Below, one piece after another: positions 17,995 through 25,208 of a stretch of DNA of 35,894 nucleotides (position 1 is the stretch's first letter; each line of letters opens with the position of its first letter). The position numbers and the translations under genes are program-made. The stretch comes from Acidimicrobiales bacterium (GTDB taxonomy: Bacteria; Actinomycetota; Acidimicrobiia; Acidimicrobiales; AC-9), in contig DATBBR010000121.1 in assembly GCA_036270875.1 (NCBI GenBank), positions 1 to 35,894 on the forward strand, written 5' to 3'. The notes under the pieces were generated by a model. It saw only the letters and a list, made by a program, of their open reading frames with translations, was not told where the DNA came from and made no database searches.

Positions 17995-18076
17995 ACGTGC
18001 AGCATCGCACCGGGAGCGCCGACCTGCCGTATGCTCGGGGTGAGGTGGGTCCCCTGCCTACCATCACCGCCGAGCG

Positions 18077-18835
18077 TTGACCCGCGACCCGAAGGCACTC
18101 CCCGAGCCGTCCGCGCTTCGCCGTGGCGCGTTGGTGCTGGGGCTGACGCTCGTCGCGGGCTGCACGGATGCCATCAGCTACCTGGGGTTGGGTCGGGTGT
18201 TCACGGCCAACATGACGGGGAACACCGTGCTGCTCGGCGTGGCCGTGGCCCAGCGTGACGCCGGAGCAGCGGGCCGGTCGGCGGCAGCGCTCGGCGGGTT
18301 CGTCGTAGGCGCCACCCTGGTGGGCCTGGCGCCATCGCCAAAGAGCGGAGCTCGATCGGTGACGGCCGCGCTGGTAGGGGAGGTGGCCCTCCTCGGCGGC
18401 CTGCTCGGCTGGTGGATAGTGGCCGGCTCCGAGCCGACCGGCGCAGTGCGCGATGGGCTCATCGTCGTGGCCGGAACCGCCATGGGCGTGCAGAGCGCGG
18501 CGGTGGCCCGGCTCGGCGTGCCCGGAGTGGCGACGACGTACATCACCGGGACCTGGACAGGCATCAGCGCCGGCGTCGCGTCCTGGCTGCGCCGTCATCC
18601 CCCGGTTCGCCGAGGTCGGCCCGGCCCGGCAAGCCAGTCGGGCGGGGACGCCGGTCAGAAGGTGCAGGTCGGACTCCAGGTGGCGGTCGTCCTCGTCTAC
18701 CTGGGCGGTGCGATCGCCAGCGGCTTCGCCCGCGACGCCTGGGGAGCGGCCGCGGCGGCGGTTCCCCTGGGCATCCTGGCCTGCGTCCTGGTCGTCACGG
18801 TCCTGCCGCCAGAGCGAGGCCGGCTCGGAGCTTGA
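18077..18835 (+). CDS. DUF1275 (YoaK-type) integral membrane protein
   Basis: A 252-residue hydrophobic protein with about six membrane segments. The signature GCTDAISYLGLGRVFTANMTGN near the N-terminus and MGVQSAAVARLGVPGVATTYITGTWTG in the middle are typical of the DUF1275/YoaK family, whose function is unknown. A basic Pro/Arg/Gly loop (about 172-195) divides the segments. The apparent start is TTG at 18077; the ribosome site is weak, so the exact start is uncertain. It stands between the divergent hydrolase and a long non-coding stretch. Confidence 0.8.
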   Translation: MTRDPKALPEPSALRRGALVLGLTLVAGCTDAISYLGLGRVFTANMTGNTVLLGVAVAQRDAGAAGRSAAALGGFVVGATLVGLAPSPKSGARSVTAALVGEVALLGGLLGWWIVAGSEPTGAVRDGLIVVAGTAMGVQSAAVARLGVPGVATTYITGTWTGISAGVASWLRRHPPVRRGRPGPASQSGGDAGQKVQVGLQVAVVLVYLGGAIASGFARDAWGAAAAAVPLGILACVLVVTVLPPERGRLGA

Positions 18836-18878
18836 CGGCCGGTGATCGAGGGCGCGCTCTTCTTCTCGGCCCGGTTGA

Positions 18879-18896
18879 GGGTGAGTTGCCTCACCC
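18879..18896 (+). terminator. Candidate hairpin after DUF1275 gene
   Basis: GGGTGAG-TTGC-CTCACCC is a perfect seven-pair stem with a four-base loop, 44 bases after the DUF1275 stop. There is no U-tract, so it may end or merely stabilise the transcript. Confidence 0.35.
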
Positions 18897-19087
18897 CCTC
18901 GCCACACTCTCGAGTGAGTACCGGTCGGTCCGCTCGTTCCTGCCGTGCTAGGTCGATCAAGCGGCGCCGGTGCGGGGTCCCAGGGCGCAGATCCTCGCAT
19001 CTAGCACGGGCTGAGAGAGCGCTGAGTGGCCCCTGCAGAACGTCGAAACCCACCGATGCACAGGCCCGCGAGAGCGCGCGTCGACGC

Positions 19088-19117
19088 TTGACGGGGAGTC
19101 TTTGCCTGTACGAGAAT
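19088..19117 (+). promoter_or_regulatory. Probable promoter of the WS/DGAT operon
   Basis: TTGACG (19088-19093) and GAGAAT (19112-19117) are separated by 18 bases, about 110 bases before the ATG of the acyltransferase. The -35 is strong and the -10 has four of six consensus bases. Confidence 0.42.
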
Positions 19118-19229
19118 CGGCCTGGCTAGGGAGAAGTCGTCACGCGTGGGGGAGCTCCTCACCCGGTGCCACCCGGCAGACACGATCCGGCAGATAGGCG
19201 TGGCGAGCGGCTGGGGAAAGTGGGCCTCG

Positions 19230-20726
19230 ATGCAGCGACTAACGGGATTCGACGCCGCGTTCTTTCATCTCGAGACCGCCGGCACGCACATGCACGTGGG
19301 CCAGACGTGTGTGTTCGATCCGTCGACGGCACCGCGGGGGCACTCGTTCGAACGCATCCGCCAACTGATCCACGATCGCCTCCACCTGGTCCCCCCCTTC
19401 CGTCGGCGCTTGGCCGACATCCCCATGCGGCTGCACCACCCGGTGTGGCTGGAGGATCCCGACTTCGACCTCGACTACCACGTACGCTCCGCCGCGCTGC
19501 CCCAGCCGGGAGGCGTGCCCGAGCTGGCCGACTTCACCGCGGAGGTGATGGGCCGTCCACTCCATCGCGACCGCCCGCCCTGGGAGATGTACATCGTCGA
19601 GGGCTTGGAGGACGGCATGGTGGCGGGTGTCACCAAGGTCCACCACGCCGCCATCGACGGGCTCTCGGGCGCGGAGATCACGGCGACACTCCTCGACCTG
19701 TCGCCCGAGCAGGTCACCACCCCGCCTGAGGGCCCGTGGGAGCCGGACCGCGTCTCGCCGTTCGAACTGGGACGCGCCGCGATCGGCGAGCTCGCCCGCC
19801 AGCCCCGGACCGTCGCCCGACTCGCCTCACGCACCGTCGGCTCTGCCCTCGCCCTGCGCCGGCGGAACCGGTCCGAGGACACGGCACCACCGCCGGCGCC
19901 GTTCTCCGCCCCCCGCACCTCGCTCCAGACCGCGATCAGCGCCCACAGGCGGATCGCCTTCGCCGAGGTCAGCCTCGACAAGGTCAAGACCGTGAAGAAC
20001 ACCTTGGGCGGGACGGTCAACGACGTGATCCTTACGATGTGCGCCGGAGCCCTCCGCTCCCTGCTGGCGGCGCGCGGCGAGCACCCCGAGCGCTCGCTCG
20101 TCGCTGCCGTCCCGGTCTCGGTCCGGTCGGAGGAGCAGCGGGGAACGATGGGCAACCAGATCTCCGCCATGCTCGTGTCGCTGGCGAGCACGGTGGAGAA
20201 CCCCGTCGAGCGGTTGCGGGCCATCAGTGCCGGATCCGCGCAGGCCAAGGCCCAGGACAAGGTGTTCGGCGTCCAGGAGCTGTCCGAGTGGACCGAGATC
20301 CTGTCGCCTGGAGTCGTCAGCCGGGCGGCGCGCATGGCGTCGCGGCTCAAGGTCCTCGAGCGCCTGCCACCCTTGTTCAACGTCATCGTCTCCAACTTTC
20401 CCGGACCTGCGTTTCCGCTGTACTTCTCGGGTTCCCGCATGCTGGCCGCGTACCCCATGGGACCGGTGACCGACGGCGGTCCGCTCAACATCACCGTGCA
20501 GAGCTACATGGGCACGCTGTTCTTCGGGCTCGTCGCCTGCCGCGACGCGGTGCCGGAGGTGTGGGACATCGCCCAGTACCTCGACGACACGCTCAACGAG
20601 CTGTCCAAGGCAGCGGCCAAGGCCGGCCCGGGAGGCCGGTCCAGCGAAAAGGCCGGCCCGGGAGGCGGGTCCAGCGAAGCGGCCGCCCCTGGTGGCCGAC
20701 GGCGCCCGACCGGCAGTGCCGATTAG
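19230..20726 (+). CDS. Wax ester synthase/acyl-CoA:diacylglycerol acyltransferase (WS/DGAT)
   Basis: Transfers acyl groups from acyl-CoA to diacylglycerol or fatty alcohols, making storage triacylglycerol or wax esters at the membrane and droplet surface. The active-site motif HHAAIDG (HHxxxDG) lies at residues 138-144, preceded by PLHRDRPPWEMYIVEG (PLW region). GTVNDVILTMCAGALR (NDVIL motif) and VSNFPGP are the conserved C-terminal-half motifs. The ATG at 19230, with GGGGAAAG nine bases upstream, gives MQRLTGFDAAFFHLET, the usual start; an in-frame GTG 28 codons earlier is less likely. The last 35 residues are a low-complexity tail with ten-residue repeats (AGPGGRSSEK). It heads a plus-strand run followed by a phasin-like protein, a hydrolase and an SDR. 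Confidence 0.92.
   Translation: MQRLTGFDAAFFHLETAGTHMHVGQTCVFDPSTAPRGHSFERIRQLIHDRLHLVPPFRRRLADIPMRLHHPVWLEDPDFDLDYHVRSAALPQPGGVPELADFTAEVMGRPLHRDRPPWEMYIVEGLEDGMVAGVTKVHHAAIDGLSGAEITATLLDLSPEQVTTPPEGPWEPDRVSPFELGRAAIGELARQPRTVARLASRTVGSALALRRRNRSEDTAPPPAPFSAPRTSLQTAISAHRRIAFAEVSLDKVKTVKNTLGGTVNDVILTMCAGALRSLLAARGEHPERSLVAAVPVSVRSEEQRGTMGNQISAMLVSLASTVENPVERLRAISAGSAQAKAQDKVFGVQELSEWTEILSPGVVSRAARMASRLKVLERLPPLFNVIVSNFPGPAFPLYFSGSRMLAAYPMGPVTDGGPLNITVQSYMGTLFFGLVACRDAVPEVWDIAQYLDDTLNELSKAAAKAGPGGRSSEKAGPGGGSSEAAAPGGRRRPTGSAD
20621..20703 (+). repeat. 30-bp tandem repeat at the 3' end of the WS/DGAT gene
   Basis: Two near-identical 30-base units (20621-20650 and 20651-20680), each starting GGCCGGCCCGGGAGG, are followed by a degenerate third. 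They encode AGPGGRSSEK, AGPGGGSSEA and AAPGGRR. The 15-base core recurs at 34628 in an unrelated intergenic repeat. Confidence 0.85.
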
Positions 20727-20747
20727 AGAAAGAGAGAAGGGAGATAC

Positions 20748-21149
20748 GTGCCGACGTATACCGACGTGGTGGCAAGAGCCCAGGACCAGTTCCTCGAGGC
20801 GCTCAAGCGAGCCCAGGATCGATCGGTGGGGGTGGTGGAGTCAGCCGGCCGGGTAGCCGCGGGTATCGTTCCGACACGACTCTTGACCGGACGTCTCGAC
20901 AGCGCCGTCCCGCCCGAGCAGGTGGTCAGGCTGACGCTCGGGTTCAGCGAGCGCCTGATCGCCCAGCAGCGGGCATATGCCGAGCGGCTCGTGGCCGCGC
21001 TCGACTCCGCCGGGTCGGAGGCCCGGTCGGCACGTACCGGTCAACGGGCAAGGAAGGCTCCCGCCCGACCCAGGACTTCCGGCGCCAGGTCGGGTGCCGG
21101 CGCCAACAAGCGGCCGACCAGCGTCGACACCGCGGCAGCGGGGACCTGA
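20748..21149 (+). CDS. Phasin-like small protein A (storage-granule candidate)
   Basis: A 133-residue protein without a known catalytic motif. Residues 5-85 are predicted amphipathic helices (DQFLEALKRAQDRSVGVV; FSERLIAQQRAYAERLVAAL) broken by a short Pro-containing linker. The remaining 45 residues are a basic Arg/Lys/Ala/Pro-rich tail. Over about 80 residues it aligns without gaps to the minus-strand protein at 23645-23977, with about 21 identities by hand count, so the two are paralogues. The layout resembles phasins and the HbhA/MLDS lipid-droplet proteins of actinobacteria. GGGAG lies five bases before the GTG start, 21 bases after the WS/DGAT stop, which links it to neutral-lipid synthesis. 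The role is inferred from shape and neighbours. Confidence 0.7.
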   Translation: MPTYTDVVARAQDQFLEALKRAQDRSVGVVESAGRVAAGIVPTRLLTGRLDSAVPPEQVVRLTLGFSERLIAQQRAYAERLVAALDSAGSEARSARTGQRARKAPARPRTSGARSGAGANKRPTSVDTAAAGT

Positions 21150-21189
21150 CGATCTCGGAGGCCGCCGCCGGCCAGAGGCTGTGCTCCGC

Positions 21190-22317
21190 ATGAGGAGCAC
21201 CGCCCAGGGGGAGTCGTGGGCACCGGCGGCGGCTCCGTCGTCGGCCCGGCCTCGGCGCCCACATCGCGACGCCGAGGTCCCGCGTGTACGCCTGGCCCAG
21301 CACGTCATGCGCCTGGCCAACGGTCATCAGGTGAGCCTGGCCGTCGCCGGGCGCGGGGTGCCGCTGGTCGTCGTCCATGGCTTCACCGCCAACGGCATGC
21401 TCTACGCGCCGACCCTGAGCCGGCTGGTCTCGATGGGGTTCAAGGTCGTGGCCGTCGATGTCGCCGGCCACGGCGGGACTGCCGTGCTGCCGGTCCAAGG
21501 CGGTGACGTCGACGCCTACGCCGCCCTGCTGGGCCGGGCCCTCGACGAGCTCGGCATTCGCCGACCGATCCTCGTCGGCCACTCGATGGGAGGACGGCTG
21601 GTCGCGCAGCTGGCTGCCGATCGACCGGACTTCGCCTCGGGGGTCGTGCTGGTCGATGCCATCGTCGGCAAGCCCTGGGACGATCTCATGCGGTGGCTGA
21701 AGGTGGCCCCACCTGTGCTCGGACTCTTCGCCAGCCTGATGATCCTCGATCTGGCGGGGACGGTCTTCGTCGTCGATGACAAGGCCAGGGCGGCGCGCCT
21801 GGCCCGGTCGCTCACTCGTCTGGTGGTCGGGAACGTCACCCGGCCCTGGCGCCTCATCGGCCCGGCGCGCTCGATCCTCCGCTCTCCCGCCAGCGTCCCC
21901 GTCATCGAGGCCCTGGGGCAGACGGACGTCCCCGTCGTGATCATGCACGGTGACCGCGACCTGATCGTGCCGATCGCCACCGCCCGCGACGCCGGCCGCC
22001 GCTGCGGCGCGCGTGTGGTCGCTGTCCACGGGGCGCTGCACGCCTGGCTGCTGAGTGATCCGGAGACGTTCCCGGGCATCATCGGCGAGCTGTTGCGGGC
22101 CGAGCTGGGCGGAGCCTATGAGCGCGCCTTGACCGACAACGGCCTCGACCCTCGCACGGCGACCATCGCCGACATCGAGGGCGCCCTCTACGAGCCGGGA
22201 TCGCCGGTGCTGGAGATGACACCGCCGCTCGAGTTCACCCGCTCGGGCACCCGGCGGCAGCTGCCCCGGTACCGATGGTCGACGGAACAGGGTCCGGCCA
22301 CCGGACGAACGTCGTGA
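21190..22317 (+). CDS. Alpha/beta hydrolase with C-terminal extension
   Basis: A 375-residue alpha/beta hydrolase. The oxyanion-hole motif VVVHGFTANG, the nucleophile elbow GHSMGGR with Ser132, an acidic residue in MHGDRDLIVP and the His in HGALHAW (His284) complete a serine-hydrolase triad. About 90 residues follow the His, including a repeat-free extension rich in Pro, Arg and Glu. The start is probably ATG 21190; GTG 21181 is also in frame. Its stop overlaps the SDR gene as GTGA. In a storage-lipid setting it could be a lipase, esterase or thioesterase; the substrate is not evident. Confidence 0.83.
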   Translation: MRSTAQGESWAPAAAPSSARPRRPHRDAEVPRVRLAQHVMRLANGHQVSLAVAGRGVPLVVVHGFTANGMLYAPTLSRLVSMGFKVVAVDVAGHGGTAVLPVQGGDVDAYAALLGRALDELGIRRPILVGHSMGGRLVAQLAADRPDFASGVVLVDAIVGKPWDDLMRWLKVAPPVLGLFASLMILDLAGTVFVVDDKARAARLARSLTRLVVGNVTRPWRLIGPARSILRSPASVPVIEALGQTDVPVVIMHGDRDLIVPIATARDAGRRCGARVVAVHGALHAWLLSDPETFPGIIGELLRAELGGAYERALTDNGLDPRTATIADIEGALYEPGSPVLEMTPPLEFTRSGTRRQLPRYRWSTEQGPATGRTS

Positions 22318-23141
22318 CCGAGCGAGCGCGCCGCACCGTGCTGGTCACCGGGGCCAACTCGGGGATCGGGCTGGCCACGACGCTGGAGCTGGCTCGCCGA
22401 GGATTTCGGTCGGTGGGCTCGGTCCGCTCCGACGAGAAGGCGGACGTAGTGGCCAAGGCCGAAGCGGACACCGGTGCGGAGGTGGAGACTGTCCGGCTCG
22501 AAGTGTCCGACGCCGCCGCCTGCGCGGCGGTGATCAACGAGCTCCGTCCCTATGCCCTGGTCAACAACGCCGGGTACTCGGTGATCGGCTCCATCGAGGA
22601 CGTCACCGACGACGAGGCCCGTGGGGTCCTCGAGGCCATGGTGCTCGCTCCCATGCGATTGGCCCGGCTGGCCCTGCCGCACATGCGGGCCCAAGGCGGA
22701 GGACGCATCGTCAACCTGTCGTCGGTCTACGGCCGCATGACCACCCCGCTGACCGGGTGGTACCAGGCAGCCAAGCACGCCCTGGAGGCGCTCTCTGACG
22801 CCCTTCGGATCGAGGTGGCCTCGGCAGGCGTGAAGGTGGTGCTGGTCGAGCCGGGCGGGTTTCGGACCGGGATCTGGGAGGAGAACCAGCGCGACGTCGA
22901 GCGGCGGGTCGGATCACGCTACGAGGGCGCCTACCGGCGGACCATGACCGGCATGAAGCTGGCGCAGCCCGTGATGGGTCACCCCGTGCAGGTGGCCAGG
23001 GTCGTCGCCGGCGCGGTGGCCGGTCGCTGGCCCCGGCCCCGGTACCTCGTCGGCTTGGACGCGCAGGCCGTCACCCTCTGGCACCGGCTGACCCCGACCG
23101 AGGTGAAGGACATCGTGACCCGGGTAGCGCTGGGACTGTGA
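22314..23141 (+). CDS. Short-chain dehydrogenase/reductase
   Basis: A 275-residue classical SDR. TGANSGIG at residues 12-19 binds NAD(P), NNAG follows in the middle, and the catalytic set is Ser in NLSSVYG, Tyr150 and Lys154 (WYQAAK). The GTG at 22314 overlaps the upstream hydrolase stop (GTGA), so the two are coupled; an earlier in-frame GTG at 22275 lies inside the hydrolase gene and is unlikely. VEPGGFRTGI and a long C-terminal part resemble SDRs acting on lipid or steroid-like carbonyls, but the substrate is open. Confidence 0.9.
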   Translation: MTERARRTVLVTGANSGIGLATTLELARRGFRSVGSVRSDEKADVVAKAEADTGAEVETVRLEVSDAAACAAVINELRPYALVNNAGYSVIGSIEDVTDDEARGVLEAMVLAPMRLARLALPHMRAQGGGRIVNLSSVYGRMTTPLTGWYQAAKHALEALSDALRIEVASAGVKVVLVEPGGFRTGIWEENQRDVERRVGSRYEGAYRRTMTGMKLAQPVMGHPVQVARVVAGAVAGRWPRPRYLVGLDAQAVTLWHRLTPTEVKDIVTRVALGL

Positions 23142-23179
23142 CCATCAGCGCCGAGGCGCGGCGCCCGACTTGCGTCCCC

Positions 23180-23191
23180 GGCGTTAACGCC
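23180..23191. other. Perfect 12-bp palindrome between convergent genes
   Basis: GGCGTTAACGCC lies between the SDR stop and the Xre gene stop, just after the latter on the minus strand. It could form a short hairpin, but without a U-tract it is not a clear terminator. Confidence 0.4.
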
Positions 23192-23193
23192 CC

Positions 23194-23577
23194 CTAGCGG
23201 TTGGCGGCCCGGTAGCTGCGGTACACGGCGAGAAGGGCTTCTTTCTGGCCGTCGGTCAGCCCGGGATCGCAGCGGATGGCCGTCTCGGTCGGCGGCCCCC
23301 CGCCGTTCCCGCCGACATGCTGGTCCTGCTCCTCGCCCTCCAGCACCCCCGCCTGCGACAGCAACGTCTCGGCCGAGAGGTTCAGCGCCCTGGCGATCGA
23401 CCGCAGCACCCTGACGGACGGCTCATGGAGACCCCGCTCGACCTGGCTGAGGTAGGGGTTGGAGACGTGGGTGAGCTCAGCCATGTCGCGGAGGGACAGA
23501 TTGGCGAGCCGCCGCTGGGAGCGGATGAACGCTCCCAGGGACTCGAGCCGTGATCGCCATATGTCGTCGGTGACCAT
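23194..23577 (-). CDS. Xre-type HTH regulator, candidate controller of the phasin-like gene
   Basis: A 127-residue DNA-binding protein. The HTH_XRE domain covers about residues 14-70: LGAFIRSQRRLANLSLRDMAELTHVSNPYLSQVERGLHEPS has the classic helix-turn-helix pattern and the SQVERG recognition-helix end. A Gly/Glu-rich linker leads to a short C-terminal helix (TDGQKEALLAVYRSYRAAN). I prefer the ATG at 23577; the GTG at 23622 lies inside a 12-pair hairpin. It follows phasin-like gene B on the same strand. In Rhodococcus the Xre-like MLDSR is encoded beside, and regulates, the droplet protein MLDS, and M. tuberculosis has an HTH gene beside hbhA. A matching role here is inferred. Confidence 0.83.
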   Translation of the reverse strand: MVTDDIWRSRLESLGAFIRSQRRLANLSLRDMAELTHVSNPYLSQVERGLHEPSVRVLRSIARALNLSAETLLSQAGVLEGEEQDQHVGGNGGGPPTETAIRCDPGLTDGQKEALLAVYRSYRAANR

Positions 23578-23599
23578 CTCTGCAGATGAGGGTACCGAT

Positions 23600-23634
23600 C
23601 GAGGGGTAGGGACGCCGTGCACCCCTACCCCTCG
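23600..23634 (-). promoter_or_regulatory. 12-pair hairpin between phasin-like gene B and the Xre gene
   Basis: CGAGGGGTAGGG (23600-23611) pairs perfectly with CCCTACCCCTCG (23623-23634) around an 11-base loop. It lies directly after the phasin-like stop. No U-tract follows on either strand. It may shield the abundant phasin mRNA from 3' decay and lower read-through to the regulator. Confidence 0.6.
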
Positions 23635-23644
23635 TCAGCGAGTG

Positions 23645-23977
23645 TCAGGCCGCCGTCGACTTCGGGGCCGTCGACTTCGGGGCCGCCGTCTTCTTGGTCG
23701 TCTCGGTGCCCGTCACGAAGGGCTCCGCCACGTTGAGGACGTTCGTCACGAACTCCCGCTGGTTCGCGAGCAGCTTCTCGGCGAAATCGAACACGTTGCC
23801 CGCCACCTCGGTCGGCCGAGGAAGCTGATCGGCAAACGGAAGCTCGGGCCGCCCGGGGATGATCTCCTCGACCGTCTCGGTCCAGCCCCGTACCGCTTCG
23901 ATCAGCACGTCCTGGTACTGCTTGAGCCCGTCCAGCACCTGGTACTGGACGCTCTCGGTGATGTCGGCCACGGTCAT
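23645..23977 (-). CDS. Phasin-like small protein B (MLDS/HbhA-like storage-granule candidate)
   Basis: A 110-residue protein: amphipathic helix 1 (about 5-38, VQYQVLDGLKQYQDVLIEAV), a Pro-rich linker (PGRPELPFADQLPRP), helix 2 (about 57-84, VFDFAEKLLANQREFVTNVL) and a Lys/Ala/Pro tail repeating APKST. This layout resembles actinobacterial HbhA/MLDS proteins that coat lipid droplets, whose basic tail binds polyanions. The start is the ATG at 23977 with AAGGAGA six bases upstream. It has the best promoter in the window (-35 TTGACA, -10 TATAGT), implying high expression, and a palindrome over the -10 box. It is paralogous to the protein at 20748-21149. No enzymatic motif is present. Confidence 0.78.
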   Translation of the reverse strand: MTVADITESVQYQVLDGLKQYQDVLIEAVRGWTETVEEIIPGRPELPFADQLPRPTEVAGNVFDFAEKLLANQREFVTNVLNVAEPFVTGTETTKKTAAPKSTAPKSTAA

Positions 23978-24009
23978 TGGCCGTCTCCTTCCTGTTGTCA
24001 ACGGACTTC

Positions 24010-24025
24010 GCTAACTATAGTTCGC
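24010..24025. promoter_or_regulatory. Palindromic operator candidate over the -10 box
   Basis: The perfect ten-base palindrome AACTATAGTT (24013-24022) extends to 16 bases with one mismatched pair and covers the -10 hexamer of the phasin-like gene B promoter. A second perfect palindrome, ATGCGCAT (24026-24033), lies in the spacer. Dimeric Xre regulators bind such sites; the Xre gene two genes down is the obvious candidate. Confidence 0.6.
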
Positions 24026-24043
24026 ATGCGCATATCATGTCAA
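24014..24043 (-). promoter_or_regulatory. Strong promoter of phasin-like gene B
   Basis: Minus strand TTGACA (24043-24038, six of six) and TATAGT (24019-24014, five of six) with an 18-base spacer. The predicted start near 24008 leaves a leader of about 30 bases with a good Shine-Dalgarno. Confidence 0.8.
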
Positions 24044-24227
24044 GGGAGACGCGACGAGAGGCGCTGATCCACTCGCTCAACGAGAAGAAATCCCCCAAGA
24101 TCTGCGTGAGCGATCGCTATTTCCGCACGTAGACCCAGGCCCCCCCAGCGAGTGACTCGACTGTACCCCGCTCGGTCGGTTCCTATTCCTCTGACATCAG
24201 CGGCCCAGCCCTCGCCTGCGCAGGCGT

Positions 24228-24233
24228 TACCGT
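24228..24233 (+). promoter_or_regulatory. -10 box for a probable leaderless dehydrogenase gene
   Basis: TACCGT (TANNNT form) ends exactly six bases before the GTG at 24240, and no ribosome site is present, so transcription likely begins at the start codon. The -35 is not recognisable. Confidence 0.45.
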
Positions 24234-24239
24234 GACCCC

Positions 24240-25208
24240 GTGCCAGGTCCCGCCGCCCGCCGAGTCCTGGTGACCCGCCAGCTTCCGACAGGGGGCCTCG
24301 ATCCCCTGGTCGAAGCCGGCCACGAGATCGTGCAAGGACCCGACGACGAGCCGCTCACCGGTCAGCAGCTGTGCCGAGCGGCATCCGAGGCCGACGCCAT
24401 CATCAGCGTGCTGACAGACCGGATCGACGCCAGCCTGATCGCGGGCGCTCCCAAGCTGCGGGTCATCGCCAACGTCGCCGTCGGCTACGACAACATCGAC
24501 CTCGAGGCGGCGCGTGGTGCCGGCGTAGCCATCTGCAACACCCCGGGCGTGCTGGACGAGACCACCGCTGATCTGGCCTTCGCCCTGATCCTGGCCGCCG
24601 CTCGCCTCCTCGGTCAGGCCGAGCGGGACCTGCGCGCCGGCCGCTGGGCGGGTTGGGGTGTCGGCCAGTACCTCGGCCACGATGTGCACGGCGCCACCCT
24701 CGGTGTGGTCGGCTACGGCCGGATCGGCCGAGCCGTGGCCCGGCGCGGCGAGGGCTTCGGGATGCGGGTCCTGCACCACTCCCGCCATCCCGACGGTACC
24801 CCCGGGTACGTGGCCGACCTTGACGAGCTGCTGCGGCAGTCCGATGTCGTGAGCCTCCACATCCCTCTCGACGACAGCACTCGCGGGCTGGTCGACCTCG
24901 AGCGCCTGGCGGCCATGAAGCCGACGGCGGTGCTCGTCAACACGTCCAGGGGGCCCATCGTCGACGAGGAGGCGCTGGCGGTCGCTCTGGAGGAAGGACG
25001 GATCTTCGCCGCCGGGCTGGACGTGTTCGAGCACGAGCCTGCTGTCCACCCCCGGCTGCTGGCCGCGCCCCGGGTGGTCCTCACTCCCCATATCGGCAGC
25101 GCCAGTGTCTCCACCCGGACCAGGATGGCGAGGATGGCTGCCGAAGGGGTTCGGGCGGTCCTGGCGGGCGAGGTGCCCCACAACCTCGTCGGGGAGCGAC
25201 CGCGATGA
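24240..25208 (+). CDS. D-isomer-specific 2-hydroxyacid dehydrogenase (glyoxylate/hydroxypyruvate reductase type)
   Basis: Reduces glyoxylate to glycolate or hydroxypyruvate to D-glycerate with NAD(P)H. The 322-residue protein shows NVAVGYDNIDLEAA and NTPGVLDETTADLAFAL in the substrate domain, the Rossmann motif VVGYGRIGRAVA (about 157-168), the catalytic Arg in NTSRGPIVDE, a Glu in the DVFEHEP stretch, and the catalytic His284 in TPHIGSAS. These place it close to the GRHPR/glyoxylate reductase group. The stop overlaps the next gene as ATGA, so dehydrogenase and aldolase are made together. A ureidoglycolate lyase-like gene, whose product would release glyoxylate, converges on the pair. Confidence 0.9.
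   Translation: MPGPAARRVLVTRQLPTGGLDPLVEAGHEIVQGPDDEPLTGQQLCRAASEADAIISVLTDRIDASLIAGAPKLRVIANVAVGYDNIDLEAARGAGVAICNTPGVLDETTADLAFALILAAARLLGQAERDLRAGRWAGWGVGQYLGHDVHGATLGVVGYGRIGRAVARRGEGFGMRVLHHSRHPDGTPGYVADLDELLRQSDVVSLHIPLDDSTRGLVDLERLAAMKPTAVLVNTSRGPIVDEEALAVALEEGRIFAAGLDVFEHEPAVHPRLLAAPRVVLTPHIGSASVSTRTRMARMAAEGVRAVLAGEVPHNLVGERPR

Larger units (their letters stand above)
18836..19229 (+). other. Gene-free stretch before the acyltransferase gene
   Basis: Nearly 400 bases without a convincing gene. It contains a seven-pair hairpin at 18879-18896 near the end of DUF1275 and a promoter-like element at 19088-19117. A 95-codon frame at 18842 has Arg/Ser-rich, shadow-like composition and was not called. 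Confidence 0.5.

Noticed and set aside
18842-19129. 95-codon plus-strand frame between DUF1275 and WS/DGAT
   Set aside because: Arg/Ser-rich translation, no ribosome site and no recognisable domain; a promoter-like element lies inside its 3' part.
20748-21149. Calling the phasin-like proteins polyhydroxyalkanoate phasins (PhaP)
   Set aside because: No phaC, phaA or phaB gene is present and the neighbour is WS/DGAT, so triacylglycerol or wax ester droplets are the better guess; PHA is not excluded.
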